64,000 nucleotides of DNA from Sceloporus undulatus (GCF_019175285.1 NC_056529.1:21875853-21939852); one strand, 5' to 3'. Shown: positions 52,701 through 63,261, counted from the stretch's first letter. The notes: generated by a model from the letters alone, not told the origin. Numbers and translations are program-made.

Positions 52701-53254
52701 GAGCCTCCAGCCAGGGGCCATATATATATCTATATAGCCACAGAGGTAGAATTCAAAGATACAGCTGTGTTAGTCAGTAGAATCAGAGAGATCTTGGGGC
52801 ACCTTTGAGACCCAGTGAAAGAAAGAAGCTGGCAGCATGAGGAGCTTCGCTAGGCTTCAGTCTCCTTCCTCAGATGCCTTTGAAGCCCAGGGAAGCTTCT
52901 TCCTTCAGTGAGAGCCAAAGGTGCCCCAGCATCTCTCTGCATGCTCTCCTCTCTCTCTCTCTCTCTGAGTCTAAAGTCGAACCGGAGCCGGCGCTCTTCC
53001 CGCCTTCATTCAGGGGCCTCTTAGTTCTGGGGAAGCTGTGCATCTACGCTGCGGATTCAACGCAGCTTGGCCCCCTTTCAAGCCCTCTGCCTCCATCCTT
53101 CAGCTCTGGGGGTCCCCACAACAGACCCAGCTCCCAGAATGCCATAGCCTTGAGCCAGACAACCAGCTGAAGCGGGTGACCCTCCTCCAGCGGGGATGCG
53201 GCCATCCTCGCCTTCTCTTACCTCCTTGGCGATCACGGCGATGCAGACCGCCAT
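49730..53254 (-). CDS. TRAPPC2L: TRAPPC2L, TRAPP vesicle-tethering complex subunit, complete
   Basis: Five exons splice in frame to 139 codons plus stop: [28 protein letters not shown]..., [18 protein letters not shown]..., [20 protein letters not shown]..., [14 protein letters not shown]. The product is a small longin-fold protein that, with its relatives, forms the TRAPP core acting in ER-Golgi traffic and autophagy. It is nearly identical to the human protein (140 residues) as I recall it, apart from small changes such as MVQVC at the end. The gene is divergent from GALNS through a shared promoter. Intron 2 looks U12-type. The phases are consistent at every junction. Confidence 0.96.
49776..50488 (-). 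other. TRAPPC2L: TRAPPC2L intron 4
   Basis: The intron holds a Penelope-like family 2 repeat (50275-50420). The remainder is not recognised. Confidence 0.6.
50275..50420 (-). mobile_element. Penelope-like repeat, family 2, best hairpin copy
   Basis: On the minus strand CTGGGGA is followed by the hairpin GTAGACTAAGTCTAT, then GAAAGCTCATGCTGCC. The plus strand reads GCCATGTTAGTCTGTAGAAT at its start. Confidence 0.6.
50489..50568 (-). CDS. TRAPPC2L: TRAPPC2L exon 4 ([20 protein letters not shown])
   Basis: The acceptor is CCAG before ATGTTC and the donor GTGAGT follows AG. It encodes [20 protein letters not shown] and GDQIQS, phase 2 out. Confidence 0.95.
50662..50749 (-). CDS. TRAPPC2L: TRAPPC2L exon 3 ([19 protein letters not shown])
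   Basis: It encodes [20 protein letters not shown] then ALRDNEIRS, with a GTAAGT donor. The upstream acceptor lacks a pyrimidine tract and instead shows a U12-type branch site. Confidence 0.95.
51117..51700. mobile_element. Tigger2/MER2-like element with a nested Tigger-like insertion
   Basis: The left part (GAGTCTCCTTTATCCAAATT ... GGAATATCTGCATATA) and right part (ATCTTGGGG ... GCATGAAACAAAGTTTGTGT ... GATAAAGGAGACTC) follow the layout of mammalian Tigger2/MER2. The copy at 51219-51408 sits inside it. Confidence 0.72.
51219..51408. mobile_element. Tigger-like MITE nested in the Tigger2-like copy
   Basis: It starts CAGTGGACCCTTGTTATCC after TA and ends near GAAGGGCCAAC. Confidence 0.68.
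52314..52486 (-). CDS. TRAPPC2L: TRAPPC2L exon 2 ([17 protein letters not shown]...)
   Basis: It encodes [20 protein letters not shown] through [20 protein letters not shown] to TEDYK, the longin core. The acceptor is CCCCAG and the donor GTATCT after AAGGT. Confidence 0.95.
52487..53221 (-). other. TRAPPC2L: TRAPPC2L intron 1
   Basis: The intron contains a MITE end near 52620-52720 and a Penelope-like family 2 repeat (52747-52890), then becomes GC-rich toward the promoter. Confidence 0.6.
52747..52890 (-). mobile_element. Penelope-like repeat, family 2
   Basis: It contains ACAGCTGTGTTAGTCAGTAG and GCACCTTTGAGACCCAGTG. The minus strand shows CTGAGGAAGGAGACTGAAG. Confidence 0.58.
53222..53254 (-). 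CDS. TRAPPC2L: TRAPPC2L exon 1 ([11 protein letters not shown])
   Basis: The ATG (53252-53254 on the minus strand) starts [11 protein letters not shown], the conserved N-terminus, and a GTAAGA donor follows. The start lies in an AAGATGGCGGT context that is also a YY1-type motif. Confidence 0.96.
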
Positions 53255-53408
53255 CTTGGCTTCCTTTGCCCTTACTTCCGCCCACGTGACGAGGCGGGAG
53301 CCAATCAGCGCGCCTCTGCTGCCCTGCGCTGCTCACGTGACCCGCCGCCGCCGTTCTTTTCTGAAGGGTCTCCGGCGGCGGGACTCGGAGGAGGGGGCCG
53401 CGGTTGCC
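53255..53408. promoter_or_regulatory. Bidirectional TRAPPC2L/GALNS promoter with CLEAR-like E-boxes
   Basis: Only 154 bp separate the two start codons. The GC- and CpG-rich interval has no TATA box. It contains CACGTGAC at 53283-53290, TCACGTGAC at 53333-53341 (nine of ten bases of the CLEAR consensus GTCACGTGAC bound by TFEB/TFE3), CCAAT at 53301-53305 and an ETS-like ACTTCCG at 53274-53280. Since GALNS is lysosomal, CLEAR control is biologically expected. The function of each site is inferred. Confidence 0.8.
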
Positions 53409-53534
53409 ATGGCGACGGGGAGGCTCCTGCTGGGCCTCTGCTGCGGCCTAGTCGCCCTTTCAAGCCTGAGGGCGGCAACTGCCAATGGAGCCTCAAGCGG
53501 GAGCCCCAGCTTCATCTTGCTGCTCATGGACGAT
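53409..53534 (+). CDS. GALNS: GALNS exon 1 (signal peptide, FILLLMDD)
   Basis: The ATG at 53409 begins [20 protein letters not shown], a typical signal peptide, and the donor is GTGAGG. The frame is open upstream of this ATG, but that DNA is the shared promoter, so I keep this start. The start codon sits in a GTTGCCATGGCGAC palindrome resembling an RFX X-box. Confidence 0.93.
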
Positions 53535-53646
53535 GTGAGGAAGGAGGGCGGAAGGGCTTGCTGGGGACGATGGGGGCTGTAGTCCAAAAAAGGAACCAGT
53601 TTCCCCACATTTCCGGGTCTCGCCTTCTCTCTTTTCGTGTGTATTT

Positions 53647-53678
<32 letters not shown>

Positions 53679-54776
53679 TTAATAATTTGTTTTATTTATA
53701 TACCGCTATTCCAAAGATCATAGCGGTGAACAGCAAGTAAGCTAATTAGCAAGTAAGCTAATTTGCCCCCAACAGTCTGGGTATATATAAACACCACACA
53801 TACATATATATAAATACACACATAAACATACACACATATATGTAAACACATACATATACATAAACACACACACACATAAACATACATAAATATGTAAATA
53901 ATTGTCGCTTACTATCTGATCTTCTGTTGTTGGCTGTTTATTGATCCATTTCCTGTATTGCTATGTACTGTATATGTATTATCCTACTTGTGAGTATGTA
54001 TTTTCCCTGGATAATGATTAACCATCCATTATGAAGCCTTGCCCTCCCTCCAGTCCATCTGCCTTGGTCCAGGCCTCGGAGGTTGAGAGGAACTGCTGGA
54101 CCTCTTACCCTTTCTCGTCACCACTCCCTTCTCCTTCTGTATCATGTCTTTTTTAGATTGTAAGCCTGAGGGCAGGGAACCGTCTAACTAAAAAGATTGC
54201 ATGTACAGCGCTGTGTAAATTTACAGCGCTTCATAAATAAAGGTTAATAATAATAATAATAATAATTAAAAAAGAAGCCTTAGAAAGACTTAGAGAAAAA
54301 GACCAACCTCTTNNNNNNNNNNNNNNNNNNNNNNNNNNNNNNNNNNNNNNNNNNNNNNNNNNNNNNNNNNNNNNNNNNNNNNNNNNNNNNNNNNNNNNNN
54401 NNNNNNNNNNNNNNNNNNNNNNNNNNNNNNNNNNNNNNNNNNNNNNNNNNNNNNNNNNNNNNNNNNNNNNNNNNNNNNNNNNNNNNNNNNNNNNNNNNNN
54501 NNNNNNNNNNNNNNNNNNNNNNNNNNNNNNNNNNNNNNNNNNNNNNNNNNNNNNNNNNNNNNNNNNNNNNNNNNNNNNNNNNNNNNNNNNNNNNNNNNNN
54601 NNNNNNNNNNNNNNNNNNNNNNNNNNNNNNNNNNNNNNNNNNNNNNNNNNNNNNNNNNNNNNNNNNNNNNNNNNNNNNNNNNNNNNNNNNNNNNNNNNNN
54701 NNNNNNNNNNNNTAAGCCTGAGGGCAGGGAACCGTCTAACTAAAAAGATTGCATGTACAGCGCTTCATAAATAAAG

Positions 54777-54819
<43 letters not shown>

Positions 54820-55380
54820 CACACACATATATACATATATAAACACATATATGTAAACACACACATATACATATATACATATACATAAACACACACACAT
54901 ATACTTATATATAAACACACATATATGTAAACACGCATATACATACATACAAATATATATAAACACACGTAAGCGCATATATATATATATATATACACAT
55001 ACAGACACACACAAACACACACATATATATATGCACATAAACATATACACACATATATATGTAAACACACACATATATACATATATATATACACAGTATA
55101 AACACACACACATATACATATATAATAATAATAATAGTATTTATTTATAAGCCGCCTCTGCCTAGGCGTATATCTATAAACACATAAACATCTATATCTA
55201 GGCTGGATAGGAAAAAGATACAAGGAAAGGAAAAAGAGTGAAACCCTAGAAGTTGGGAGTGTTTTTGGTGGGTCTTTCAGGCTTTGTGGCCGTTTTCCAG
55301 AAGGCTTTATTCCCAGCGTTTCTTCAGCATCTGTGGCTGCCGTCTTCAGAGGAGGCTGGCCTGGAAGAGAGTGGCGTGTG

Positions 55381-55420
<40 letters not shown>

Positions 55421-58400
55421 GGCCCTTGGTTGAGAGCTGTGCGATTTTTATTTAAGAAGTCACGGAATCACCAAAATGGTGAAGGGTCTGGTAACCATGA
55501 AGCCTTATGAAGAGCCACTTGGTATGTTTAGCTTGAGGAAGAGAGGGTTAAGGGGTGATATGATAGCCATGTTTAAGTATCTGGAGGAGTGTCACATTGA
55601 GGAAGGAGCAAGCTTGTTTTCTACTGCTCCAGAGAACAGAACCCAATGGAGCAGTGGATGCAAGCTCCAGGAAAAGAGATTCCAGCTCAACCTTGGGCAG
55701 CACTTCCTGGCAGTCAGGGCTCTTTGACAGTGGAAGATGCTGCCTTTGAGTCTCTCTCCTTCTTTGGAGGTCTTTAAACAGAGGCTGGGTGGCCGTCTGT
55801 CACAGGGAGGACTGCCACTGTGAGTTCCTGCGTGGCAGAATAGGGTTGGACTGGATGGCCCTGACGTTTCTTTCAGTTCTGTGATTAAACCGTTGCTTAA
55901 TTTTTGGAGTGCCAGAAGTTTGGTTTGGTTTGGGATGCTCTTATAGTGGAATTAGGTTGCCCACTGTCTCCCAACCTGCCATCTGAAGAACAATACTGAC
56001 CGACATTTTCTGGGTAGCCCTAAAGATAATGTACATGAATCTTGTGTACTTTGAACACTTGGGGGGTAAAAAAGCTACATAAATGCTAAGAATTGTTATT
56101 ACTGTTATTAGTAATAGTAGTAATATTTCTCACCCAGCGGTTGTCCCTGGTTTACCCAGCTTGTTTCAGGAAAAGGCCTAGCATGTAGACTTGCTGCTAG
56201 AATTCAGACCGGGATCCATTTATGAGCAACTCTTCTTGCTGTGATTCGTCATCAGCCATTTTTAGGGAAATTAATTCCATCGCTCAGCTGACCGCGTTTT
56301 GTGGAAAACGTTTCCTAATACATCTCTTGCATTTCCTTTTAGTTTGTGGGCTATTACTCTTCGCACCCTGTTTTAGTTGCCTGGAAATTGTCGTGTAATT
56401 TTTTCCCCTTTAAAAAGGGGCTCCTGTTGATTTAAGCATTTCTCTGTACCCCCAAAAAGCCTCATCCCCCCCCCTTCTCATTACATTCAATATACGTTTC
56501 AATTGAGGCAGATCAGAGAGCGATTTAGCCGCAGGCGCCAGCGAAGACAAGTGAAGCACGGGGCCGTTTTCCCAAGCAGTTGGAAGTTCCCTTGATTTTG
56601 CCCCATTCAGGTGGGATTCACACAACGACCACAAAATGGCGTCGTCCGTCGTGTGGTGCGTAATTTGCCCTCAGAATTAATTGGCTTTAGATGTTGCATA
56701 TGCGGGTTTCAAAGAGGAAACTGCAAAACTGCTCATGGGAAAGAGGTCAAAAGAGACTACATTGGGTCCTCCACCTTCGCTGGAGTTAGTGACACAAGAC
56801 CCCCATAAATATGGAAGAACTGCAAATTCAAAACCACTATTTTCTGAACTTGAGATAACACCTCTAGATCCTCCAGTGCAACTCTGTGGTCAATATCTGC
56901 CAGAAGCTGACCATAGAATCATACTGGATGACCTACAAATGGCTAGAGAAGTGTTTTCTTTCGAGACTGAGTGCCCAAACTGCAACCCAGACCCCACTTA
57001 TTTATTGCAAAGTGCCACGTCCCTCTGGCTTTCTAGTAAGAAACTCTGGCAAACTCTGTGCTAGGGCGACAGCATGTGTGCCCACAGAGAGGGCTCTGAG
57101 TGCCACCTCTGGCACGCATGCCATAGGTTCGCCATCACTGCTCTAGTCCCTCCAGAACAACTCTGTGGTCAACTTCTGGCAGAGTTGCGCTGGAGGACCT
57201 AGAGATTCCTAGAGGGAATATATTAATCAAAGCTGCAAATAATCAAATCTGCGAAATCAAAGCCACAAATGTGAAGGGTATATGGTTTAGGCTCAGGCTA
57301 TTTGAAAGCCTGTATCTCCCCATATGAGCCAAATCTCATATGGTTGGGGAGGCTGGGGTGTTGTTGTTGTTGCATGCCTTCCTTCAGGTAGTTTCCGACT
57401 TCTAGCAACCCTAAGGAGAATGTATCCTGGGTTTTTCTTGGCAAGGGTTGCTCAGAGGGGGTTTGCCATTGCCATCATCTGAGAGAGTGTGAGTCTATTT
57501 ATTTGTTTTATTAAAACTTTGACAAAATATGGTTATAAATACTGATTGATGTTTATTTCTTTTGTTCCTTCAGATGGGTTGGGGTGACTTAGGTGTGTTT
57601 GGTCACCCTTCCAAAGAAACTCCAAATTTAGACCAGATGGCAGCAGAAGGGATGCTCTTCCCGAGCTTCTACACTGCCAACCCACTCTGTTCTCCATGTG
57701 AGTAAATGACAGGACTGTGCAGAAGCAGCATTGGCAAGGAGTGGGAAGCTGGGCTTGTTTCACATTGTGCCTCTGATGTGAGGTCACAGGAGGCAAGTTG
57801 TTTAATGACCAAGGTTACAAAGCCTATGGTAAATTAAGGCAGAGACTGTACATCCCACCAGCATACTTATACTGGAGGCCAGGAGGGCAGTGCCTGCTCT
57901 TTCTTCATTGCTGCACCTTGGGAGTTAGATGGTGACATGTCAGTGGCTAGGTGTTGAACATATCCAACCTTGTCTGATTTTGGAAACTAAGCAGTGTCAG
58001 ATCTGGTTAAAACTTGGATGACAAACTATCTGGGAATGGCAGCGGTCGCCAGATAGAGCAGAAAAAGACTCCTGCCTAAAAGAAACCCTAGCCTAGATGG
58101 CTGTTGGCACCAGTCAGAGTAGACAGTACTGAGCAATGGTCTGACTCAGTATTAGAAAGACTTTTGCATTCCTCTTTCAGTTTTCTGAAGTTGAGCAAGG
58201 TCAGGCTCAGAGGCTAACCATAAGAGGCCACCAGGCAATGTTGAACTGGTAGAACTGGGATATCTTGGAGATTTCTCTGCTGCTGCCAGTGAAAGTTGAG
58301 AGTACTGGAACAGAAGGCCTACTGGTCTGATTCTGTATAAAGCAGTTTCCCATATCCCTAAACATTCTCTGTTACTCAGTAGCTTAACAGGAGACAATAG

Positions 58401-61234
58401 GAACTCTGTAGTTAAAATGCTCAGGTTAATGGAACCAGAATTGCATGACAAAATATTCCCGTCACTTGGTTTCGTTGCACAACTGATAGTTCTTTCTCCA
58501 GTTTACTCCAAGTACTCAACAGTCCTAGGAAAAGCAAATGGGGAGTGGGGCAGTCAGGATTGCAGTGATCATATCTGCTCAAGTGCCAGAATTGGGGCTG
58601 AATTCAATGGCTGAAGCTGTATATCTGATCCATACACACATGCTGCCTTTGTGTCTTTTGCTTTTCTCTCTGCAGCCAGAGCAGCCCTTCTAACGGGTCG
58701 TCTCCCCATCAGGAACGGCTTCTACACCACAAATGCCCATGCCAGAAATGGTACGTTCCCCTCCGTTACAAAGGGTTCTGGTGGTAGAAGGTACATGAGC
58801 TCATTGTTGGAGGAATTCCCTCCTTATTTAACATCATTTCACCTCACCATAGCCCCTTAATGCTCTGGAGGGGGGTTGGAAATCTCCTTCTCCAAGCTCA
58901 GGTGCCGAGATCTGCGTCTCCTGAAGAATCTCCAAATGTTTTTGCTACGGTGCAAATCCTGGTGCTCAGCTTTTTAATATCTTTTTTCCCTTTTACTGCT
59001 TAAAAAAAGTTGATGTATCAGATGGGTTAACTGACATTCAGCAAAAGGGAGAGGAGGAGGAATTGCATGCTATTATATGTAGGTTAACAGTCTGTTTGAA
59101 ACCCACTCTTATAAAAAAAATATGTTCCTCCTCCTCCTGAGCCAGGCAAGGGCATCTGGAGGGCACTATTGCCAAGCTGTCCACAGCAAGAGCTTTGCTC
59201 CGGCGCTCCTGTCAGGAGGTGGCAGCTTGAGCTGATTTGAGGCCAATCTGGTTGTTGTTAGTGTTGTTTGTTCCAAAATGGCAGATGCTGTAGGAGACCA
59301 TATGTTTTAGAGCATGCATTTACAACTCCGGATTGATGCATACTGCATACTGGCAAGCGTGGGTGTTTGTCTCTTCGGTGACAGAGGAGAGTTGCTTGTA
59401 TATTAGAAGTGCAAGCAAACAACAGAAGAATGCATACAGCATTTAAAATCAGCTCACGGTCTCAGGCTAGATCCTGATGCCCTTCATTTAAATGGAAAAG
59501 GACATGCCATCGAGATGATTTGAAGAAATTTCTTTAGATAGCTGTATGCGAAGTCTTTAGACAGGCCTTCCATCTTGTCCAGTGCAGTGGGCCCTTGGCA
59601 TCTGCTGGTGTTTGGTTCCAGGACCCCCCTGTAGAGACCAAAATCCATGGATGCTCATCCCATTACATATAATAGGATAGCAACATAGTATCCCTTATAA
59701 AAAATGGCAAAACAAGGTTTGCTTTTGGGAATTTATATATTTCTTGATTTTTTTCAAGCTGTGGATGGTTGAATCCGTGGATAAAGAATCTTTGATGTTT
59801 TGTGGCTTTTTAGGCTGAGGCAAAATTCTATCCTAGACCTGCTGCCTGCTGTGAATAAAGAATGTCTGGGATTGGGTTTGGGATTTGTAGAAAGAGAGTG
59901 AAGAATTTCTTTCACCCTATGGGCAAAATTCAGTATCCAGAGACGTTCTTAGAAGGCTGTGTTCTGGGGGGAAATAAAACAGGATGGGACTCAATACCAG
60001 AGCACTTTGGACTATAAAGCCCTTTCTGAGAGATGCTTCAGCATTAAAGGAGGGGAAATCCCTTAGAAAAGCCAATCTGGAGGGCCTCAGAGGGTTGGAT
60101 TGGCTTTGCAGGAGAGATGGATTCAAGCCCAGGGCCAGAGAATTCTCATCCTTGTTGTATATTCTTTGAGTGACTGGGCTGAGGAATCTATAGGGCAGGG
60201 GTGGACAATGCCCCCGGGGGTGTAATTCTGTGCCCCAGGGCCCAGTGGGGGCTCCGTGGATTGCCAGAAATGCCAAAACGAAACAGGAGAGCACAGTCTG
60301 TATTTCACCAGACGTCTGCTTCTGGTTCTGAAAAATGAGTATGTTTAAAGTCTTAAGCAGCGACAGGGGAGCTCTGTTGCCTGCTTGAAAGAGGAATTGC
60401 CTTGCCCAGGGGGATCCAGGAGAAGCAGTACACCTATTTTTAGTTTATATTTTATTTTTTTGATCAGCAAAAGAGTCTTTTGTTTAAAGAGGATTTTCTC
60501 AGAAATCCATCCAAAAAATTATCCCTGCATTATGTGGGGTTTGTCATGCCTTCTCCATTTGTTTGTGTTGAAACCTCCTGAAGTGCCCCATCTCCCACTC
60601 TGCTTATAACTCAGACTGACCTCCTTCTCAGACGTTCTTCAGGGCTTTTAATTTTACTCTCCACAGCCCCACAAAGCCAAATCCATATTTTCTCCCGTTG
60701 TTTATGTGGGAGCCAGTGGGCCAGCCTGCCTCTTGGTGTCGGAGAGTCAGGGAGTTTGGGGGACTGGTTTTTCCCTTGCCCCTCATCACAAAAATTTAAC
60801 AGTTGGTTAGCTCTCCTCTTTTCTAGTTGTAGAGAATTAATGAGACCTATTTTCTGAGAGAGAATATGATTTTATGCACTAACTACACAGAAACTTAGCT
60901 ACACCCGCTAGAAATGCACTCTAGTTATGTTTGGCACAGCTTAGCCTGCATTGCACTAATCCACACTGTACCTTCCCTTCCTTTCCTTGCCTGAAGTTCC
61001 AAAATCTTACTCATATCTTAAAACATCCTCAGGCTAGCTCAGTGCTGAGTACAGCTGATGAATCTGGTTAGTGTGGAAAACTCCTGCAACCTGGTTGCTA
61101 ATCTGTCTGACGTCTTCTTGTCTTCATACAGCCTATACCCCCCAGGATATAACGGGGGGCATCCCAGATTCTGAACTGCTCCTTCCGGAACTGCTGAAGA
61201 AAGCAGGCTATGTCAATAAGATAGTTGGCAAATG
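53409..61234 (+). CDS. GALNS: GALNS, lysosomal N-acetylgalactosamine-6-sulfatase, first four exons
   Basis: This is the sulfatase that removes 6-sulfate from galactose or N-acetylgalactosamine ends of keratan and chondroitin sulfate in lysosomes. Four exons give residues 1-143. A hydrophobic signal peptide covers about 1-25. FILLLMDD follows, with metal ligands D41 and D42 (human D39 and D40), and then the C81-S-P-S-R85 sulfatase motif whose Cys is converted to formylglycine. The motif is split across exons 2 and 3. [14 protein letters not shown] and [19 protein letters not shown] match the human protein closely. The HLGH segment and the remaining exons lie beyond the window end. Confidence 0.96.
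54313..54712. other. Assembly gap of 400 Ns
   Basis: A run of exactly 400 N lies inside GALNS intron 1. The sequence beginning TAAGCCTGAGGGCAGGGAAC occurs on both sides, so repeats caused the gap and its real size may differ. Confidence 0.99.
54819..55128. repeat. AC/AT-rich minisatellite
   Basis: Imperfect units of about 25-30 bp built from ACACACATATATAC and ATATAAACACAC. Similar DNA is at 53770-53890, on the other side of the gap. Confidence 0.85.
55259..55372 (-). mobile_element. Penelope-like arm, family 1 variant
   Basis: It shares GTGGGTCTTTCAGGCTTTGT and the CATCTGTGGCTG hairpin arm. The minus strand has CTGAAGACGGCAGCC and GAAACG. It is a divergent subfamily (CAGCGTTT in place of GACGTTT). 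Confidence 0.6.
55383..55417. repeat. TA microsatellite
   Basis: An uninterrupted TA run next to the Penelope-like arm. Confidence 0.95.
55519..55890 (+). mobile_element. CR1 LINE 3' end
   Basis: TTAGCTTGAGGAAGAGAGGG through GGTTGGACTGGATGGCCCTG to TTCTGTGATT gives the full CR1 3' region. Confidence 0.82.
56785..57275. mobile_element. Tigger-like element related to 26042-26398
   Basis: Shared internal phrases include CAACTCTGTGGTCAA, CTGGCAGA and CTAGAGATTCCTAGAGGGAA. The right portion holds AATCAAAGCCACAAATGTGA. Confidence 0.5.
57360..57495 (-). mobile_element. SINE 3' half
   Basis: TTG tail, TGCCTTCCTTCAGGTAGTTT and the CORE-like middle remain, about 80 bp before GALNS exon 2. Confidence 0.65.
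57574..57697 (+). CDS. GALNS: GALNS exon 2 ([10 protein letters not shown] ... NPLCSPS)
   Basis: It encodes [20 protein letters not shown] to ANPLCSP with the formylglycine-precursor Cys. Acceptor TTCAG, donor GTGAGT, phase 1 out. Confidence 0.96.
57698..58675 (+). other. GALNS: GALNS intron 2
   Basis: The intron contains a 5S-headed SINE fragment (57953-58110) and a related SINE-like stretch (58195-58360). No other feature is seen. Confidence 0.55.
57953..58110 (+). mobile_element. 5S-headed SINE fragment
   Basis: CCTTGTCTGATTTTGGAAAC and CAGATCTGGTTAAAACTTGG match the same head as at 12590-12800. Confidence 0.65.
58676..58750 (+). CDS. GALNS: GALNS exon 3 ([20 protein letters not shown])
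   Basis: It completes the C-x-P-S-R motif and encodes [20 protein letters not shown] then HARN. Acceptor CTGCAG, donor GTACGT, phase 1 in and out. Confidence 0.96.
58751..61131 (+). other. GALNS: GALNS intron 3
   Basis: The intron has a Tigger-like copy lacking its right end (59585-59795) followed by other repeat-like DNA. No exon is recognised. Confidence 0.6.
59585..59795. mobile_element. Tigger-like MITE, right end missing
   Basis: It starts CAGTGGGCCCTTGGCATCTG and proceeds to GGATGGTTGAATCCGTGGAT; the terminal segment is absent. Confidence 0.68.
61132..61234 (+). CDS. GALNS: GALNS exon 4 ([20 protein letters not shown]...)
   Basis: It encodes [20 protein letters not shown] then [13 protein letters not shown] and part of Trp. 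The acceptor is TACAG and the donor GTAAAG, phase 2 out. Confidence 0.96.
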
Positions 61235-61410
61235 GTAAAGTTTCTTTTGGACTTCTTTAGTGTGTGCGACAAGGGGCGGGGGGGTGGGGGGCAGGGGTTA
61301 TATGTGGAAGAATGAGAGTTTGAGCAAGTTGGTTGAGTCTGTGATTCCTGTCTTGAGAAATCCAGATAGAGAATCTCTCTTACCACTGCTGTGATTCATT
61401 TCAGTGAACT

Positions 61411-61795
61411 GGACAAGTTTAGCTTGATGAAGAGAAGGGTGACATAATGGCACTCTTTAAATACTTCAAAAGGGCTGTCACACAGAGGAGGGTCCAGGCC
61501 TGTTCTTTGATGCCCCAGAAGGTGGGACCAGGTCTAACACTTTGAAGTTTCAGGAGGGTAAATTTCAATGAAACATGAGAAGAAACTTCTTGATGGTAGA
61601 AGATTTTTGGCAATGGAATCAGTGACCTAGAGAGGTGGTGGAGTCTCTTTCTTGGGATGTCTCTAAAAAGAGTCTAGACAGCTACCTGCTGGGGATGATC
61701 TAGTTGGAGTTCTTGCATTGAGCAGAGGGTTCAACTTAGTGGCCTATCAGGTCCCGTCCAACTCTGTGATTTCGTGTTCTGTGATTCAGAGCCAG
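61411..61795 (+). mobile_element. CR1 LINE 3' end
   Basis: It runs from AGTTTAGCTTGATGAAGAGA to GTCCCGTCCAACTCTGTGAT in plus orientation. Confidence 0.78.
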
Positions 61796-62887
61796 GATGA
61801 AAGCAACAACAGTCTATATAAAACAGAGATTAAACGTACTTGTGTCACAAATTACAAAGCTGTCCTGCTGATGCCTCTCGCAATTCTCTATGACTAGTGC
61901 ATGAAAAAGTTTCTTTTTTGCACTTCAATCCCCAGAATGCCCCAGCTAGCCAGTATCCAGGCTGACTGGGAGATTCAGGAAGCTATTGTCCAAGAAAGTA
62001 ACTTTCCAAGCTCTGCCTTTGGCCCTGTAGGGACACTACTCAACTGTCAGCTTCTCCTTTTTGCTCCTGTTTGAGTAGCTTTAGAGATTTCCTTCCTTCT
62101 CAGAAGAAACGGAAAAAAAGAAAGAAGAAAAGACTGATGCTAGCCCTCTTCTGGCATCAGAGCATAATCTAGATGGGCAGAGGGTAAATGGAGAGCTAGT
62201 GAACAAATATTGACCCACAATCTGCCTGTGCTGCATCCCAGGAGCTCTTTTAAAAGAGCTAAGAGTTGGATCATTGAAATTGATGACAACCCTCCGTAGT
62301 GCTGCAGGCGCAGGTGTTAACAAGGGAAATGGCAAGGCCACCGAAAACAGTTCTTTTATATAAATCAGGGTTGTTAAGAAAAGGCTCACAGCAGCTGCTG
62401 CAGAAGCGAGCGTGATTTCTGAGCCACTTTGGAAGGGGAAAAAACATAAGACAGAAAGCGTAGACAGAGGTGACTGCTCTCTTCCTTTTGCTCCCCTGTG
62501 TATTCTAGTTGGTGTACAGATTTACTGCTGAGAAAGAAATTGTGGAGGATCCATATCCCACCACCCACCCAGGCGATTCTTCCAGTGAAATATTTTCAGG
62601 AGTCTAGGACTCATATTTAGGTCTCACTTTCTACATCTCCCAGTTTTGTTACCTAAGCACCCACAATTGCACAGCCATCTCTGGGGGTTTCCTTTATCCA
62701 TAGGACACTTTTCAGTTTGGGGATGGTTAGATTAGGATGCGTTGTAACACCACACTAAGAATTCACTGGGGATGGGGGATATCCTTCTCAGGGATGTGCT
62801 CCAAACAGCAGGCTGAGGGCAGATAGGGCCTGTAGTCCAGGGGCAGCTGGTGATTCCCATGAACTAAGGGGCTGTGCAAACCATCTT

Positions 62888-63005
62888 CTTAGGCTGAGAG
62901 ACTGGGACTTGCCCACGGTCATCCAGTGGGTTTCCATGGCTAAGTTTGAACCCTGATCTGCCAGAGTCCTAGTCCAACACTCAAAGCACTACACCACACT
63001 GGCTT
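62888..63005 (-). mobile_element. SINE head half
   Basis: CORE-like GACTTGCCCACGGTCATC and the head to CACACTGGCTTTT are present; the tail is absent. Confidence 0.65.
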
Positions 63006-63238
63006 TTTTGACAGTCCAGTACAACATAGCTAATAAATGCAACATATGCATTAGTAGTTTTTGGAATTGGTTTAAGGAATAGATTGAAAGGCTGTGGTGG
63101 CGTAGTTTATAGGAGTCTAGAAGACAATTCCTGACTTAGTCATGAAACTTCCTGGGTGTTCTTGGCTGGTTGCATTCTCTCAACTAGCCTTACCTGACCA
63201 TGCCAACCTCACAAGAGATTTTTTAAAGAAAAAGGATC

Positions 63239-63261
63239 AGGTGTGTGTGTGTGTGTGTGTG
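63239..63261. repeat. GT microsatellite
   Basis: A short pure GT run. Confidence 0.9.

Larger units (their letters stand above)
53535..57573 (+). other. GALNS: GALNS intron 1 (contains the assembly gap)
   Basis: The intron holds AC/AT-rich minisatellite DNA (53770-53890 and 54819-55128), the 400-bp gap (54313-54712), a Penelope-like arm (55259-55372), a TA microsatellite (55383-55417), a CR1 end (55519-55890), a Tigger-like element (56785-57275) and a SINE end (57360-57495). The 55900-56780 block is not recognised. Confidence 0.65.

Noticed and set aside
53196-53408. N-terminal extension of GALNS upstream of ATG 53409
   Set aside because: The frame is open, but the DNA overlaps the divergent promoter and TRAPPC2L exon 1. 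The 53409 ATG gives a proper signal peptide.
54765-55223. 152-codon Tyr/Cys/Val-rich open frame on the minus strand
   Set aside because: It is the translation of AC/AT minisatellite DNA.
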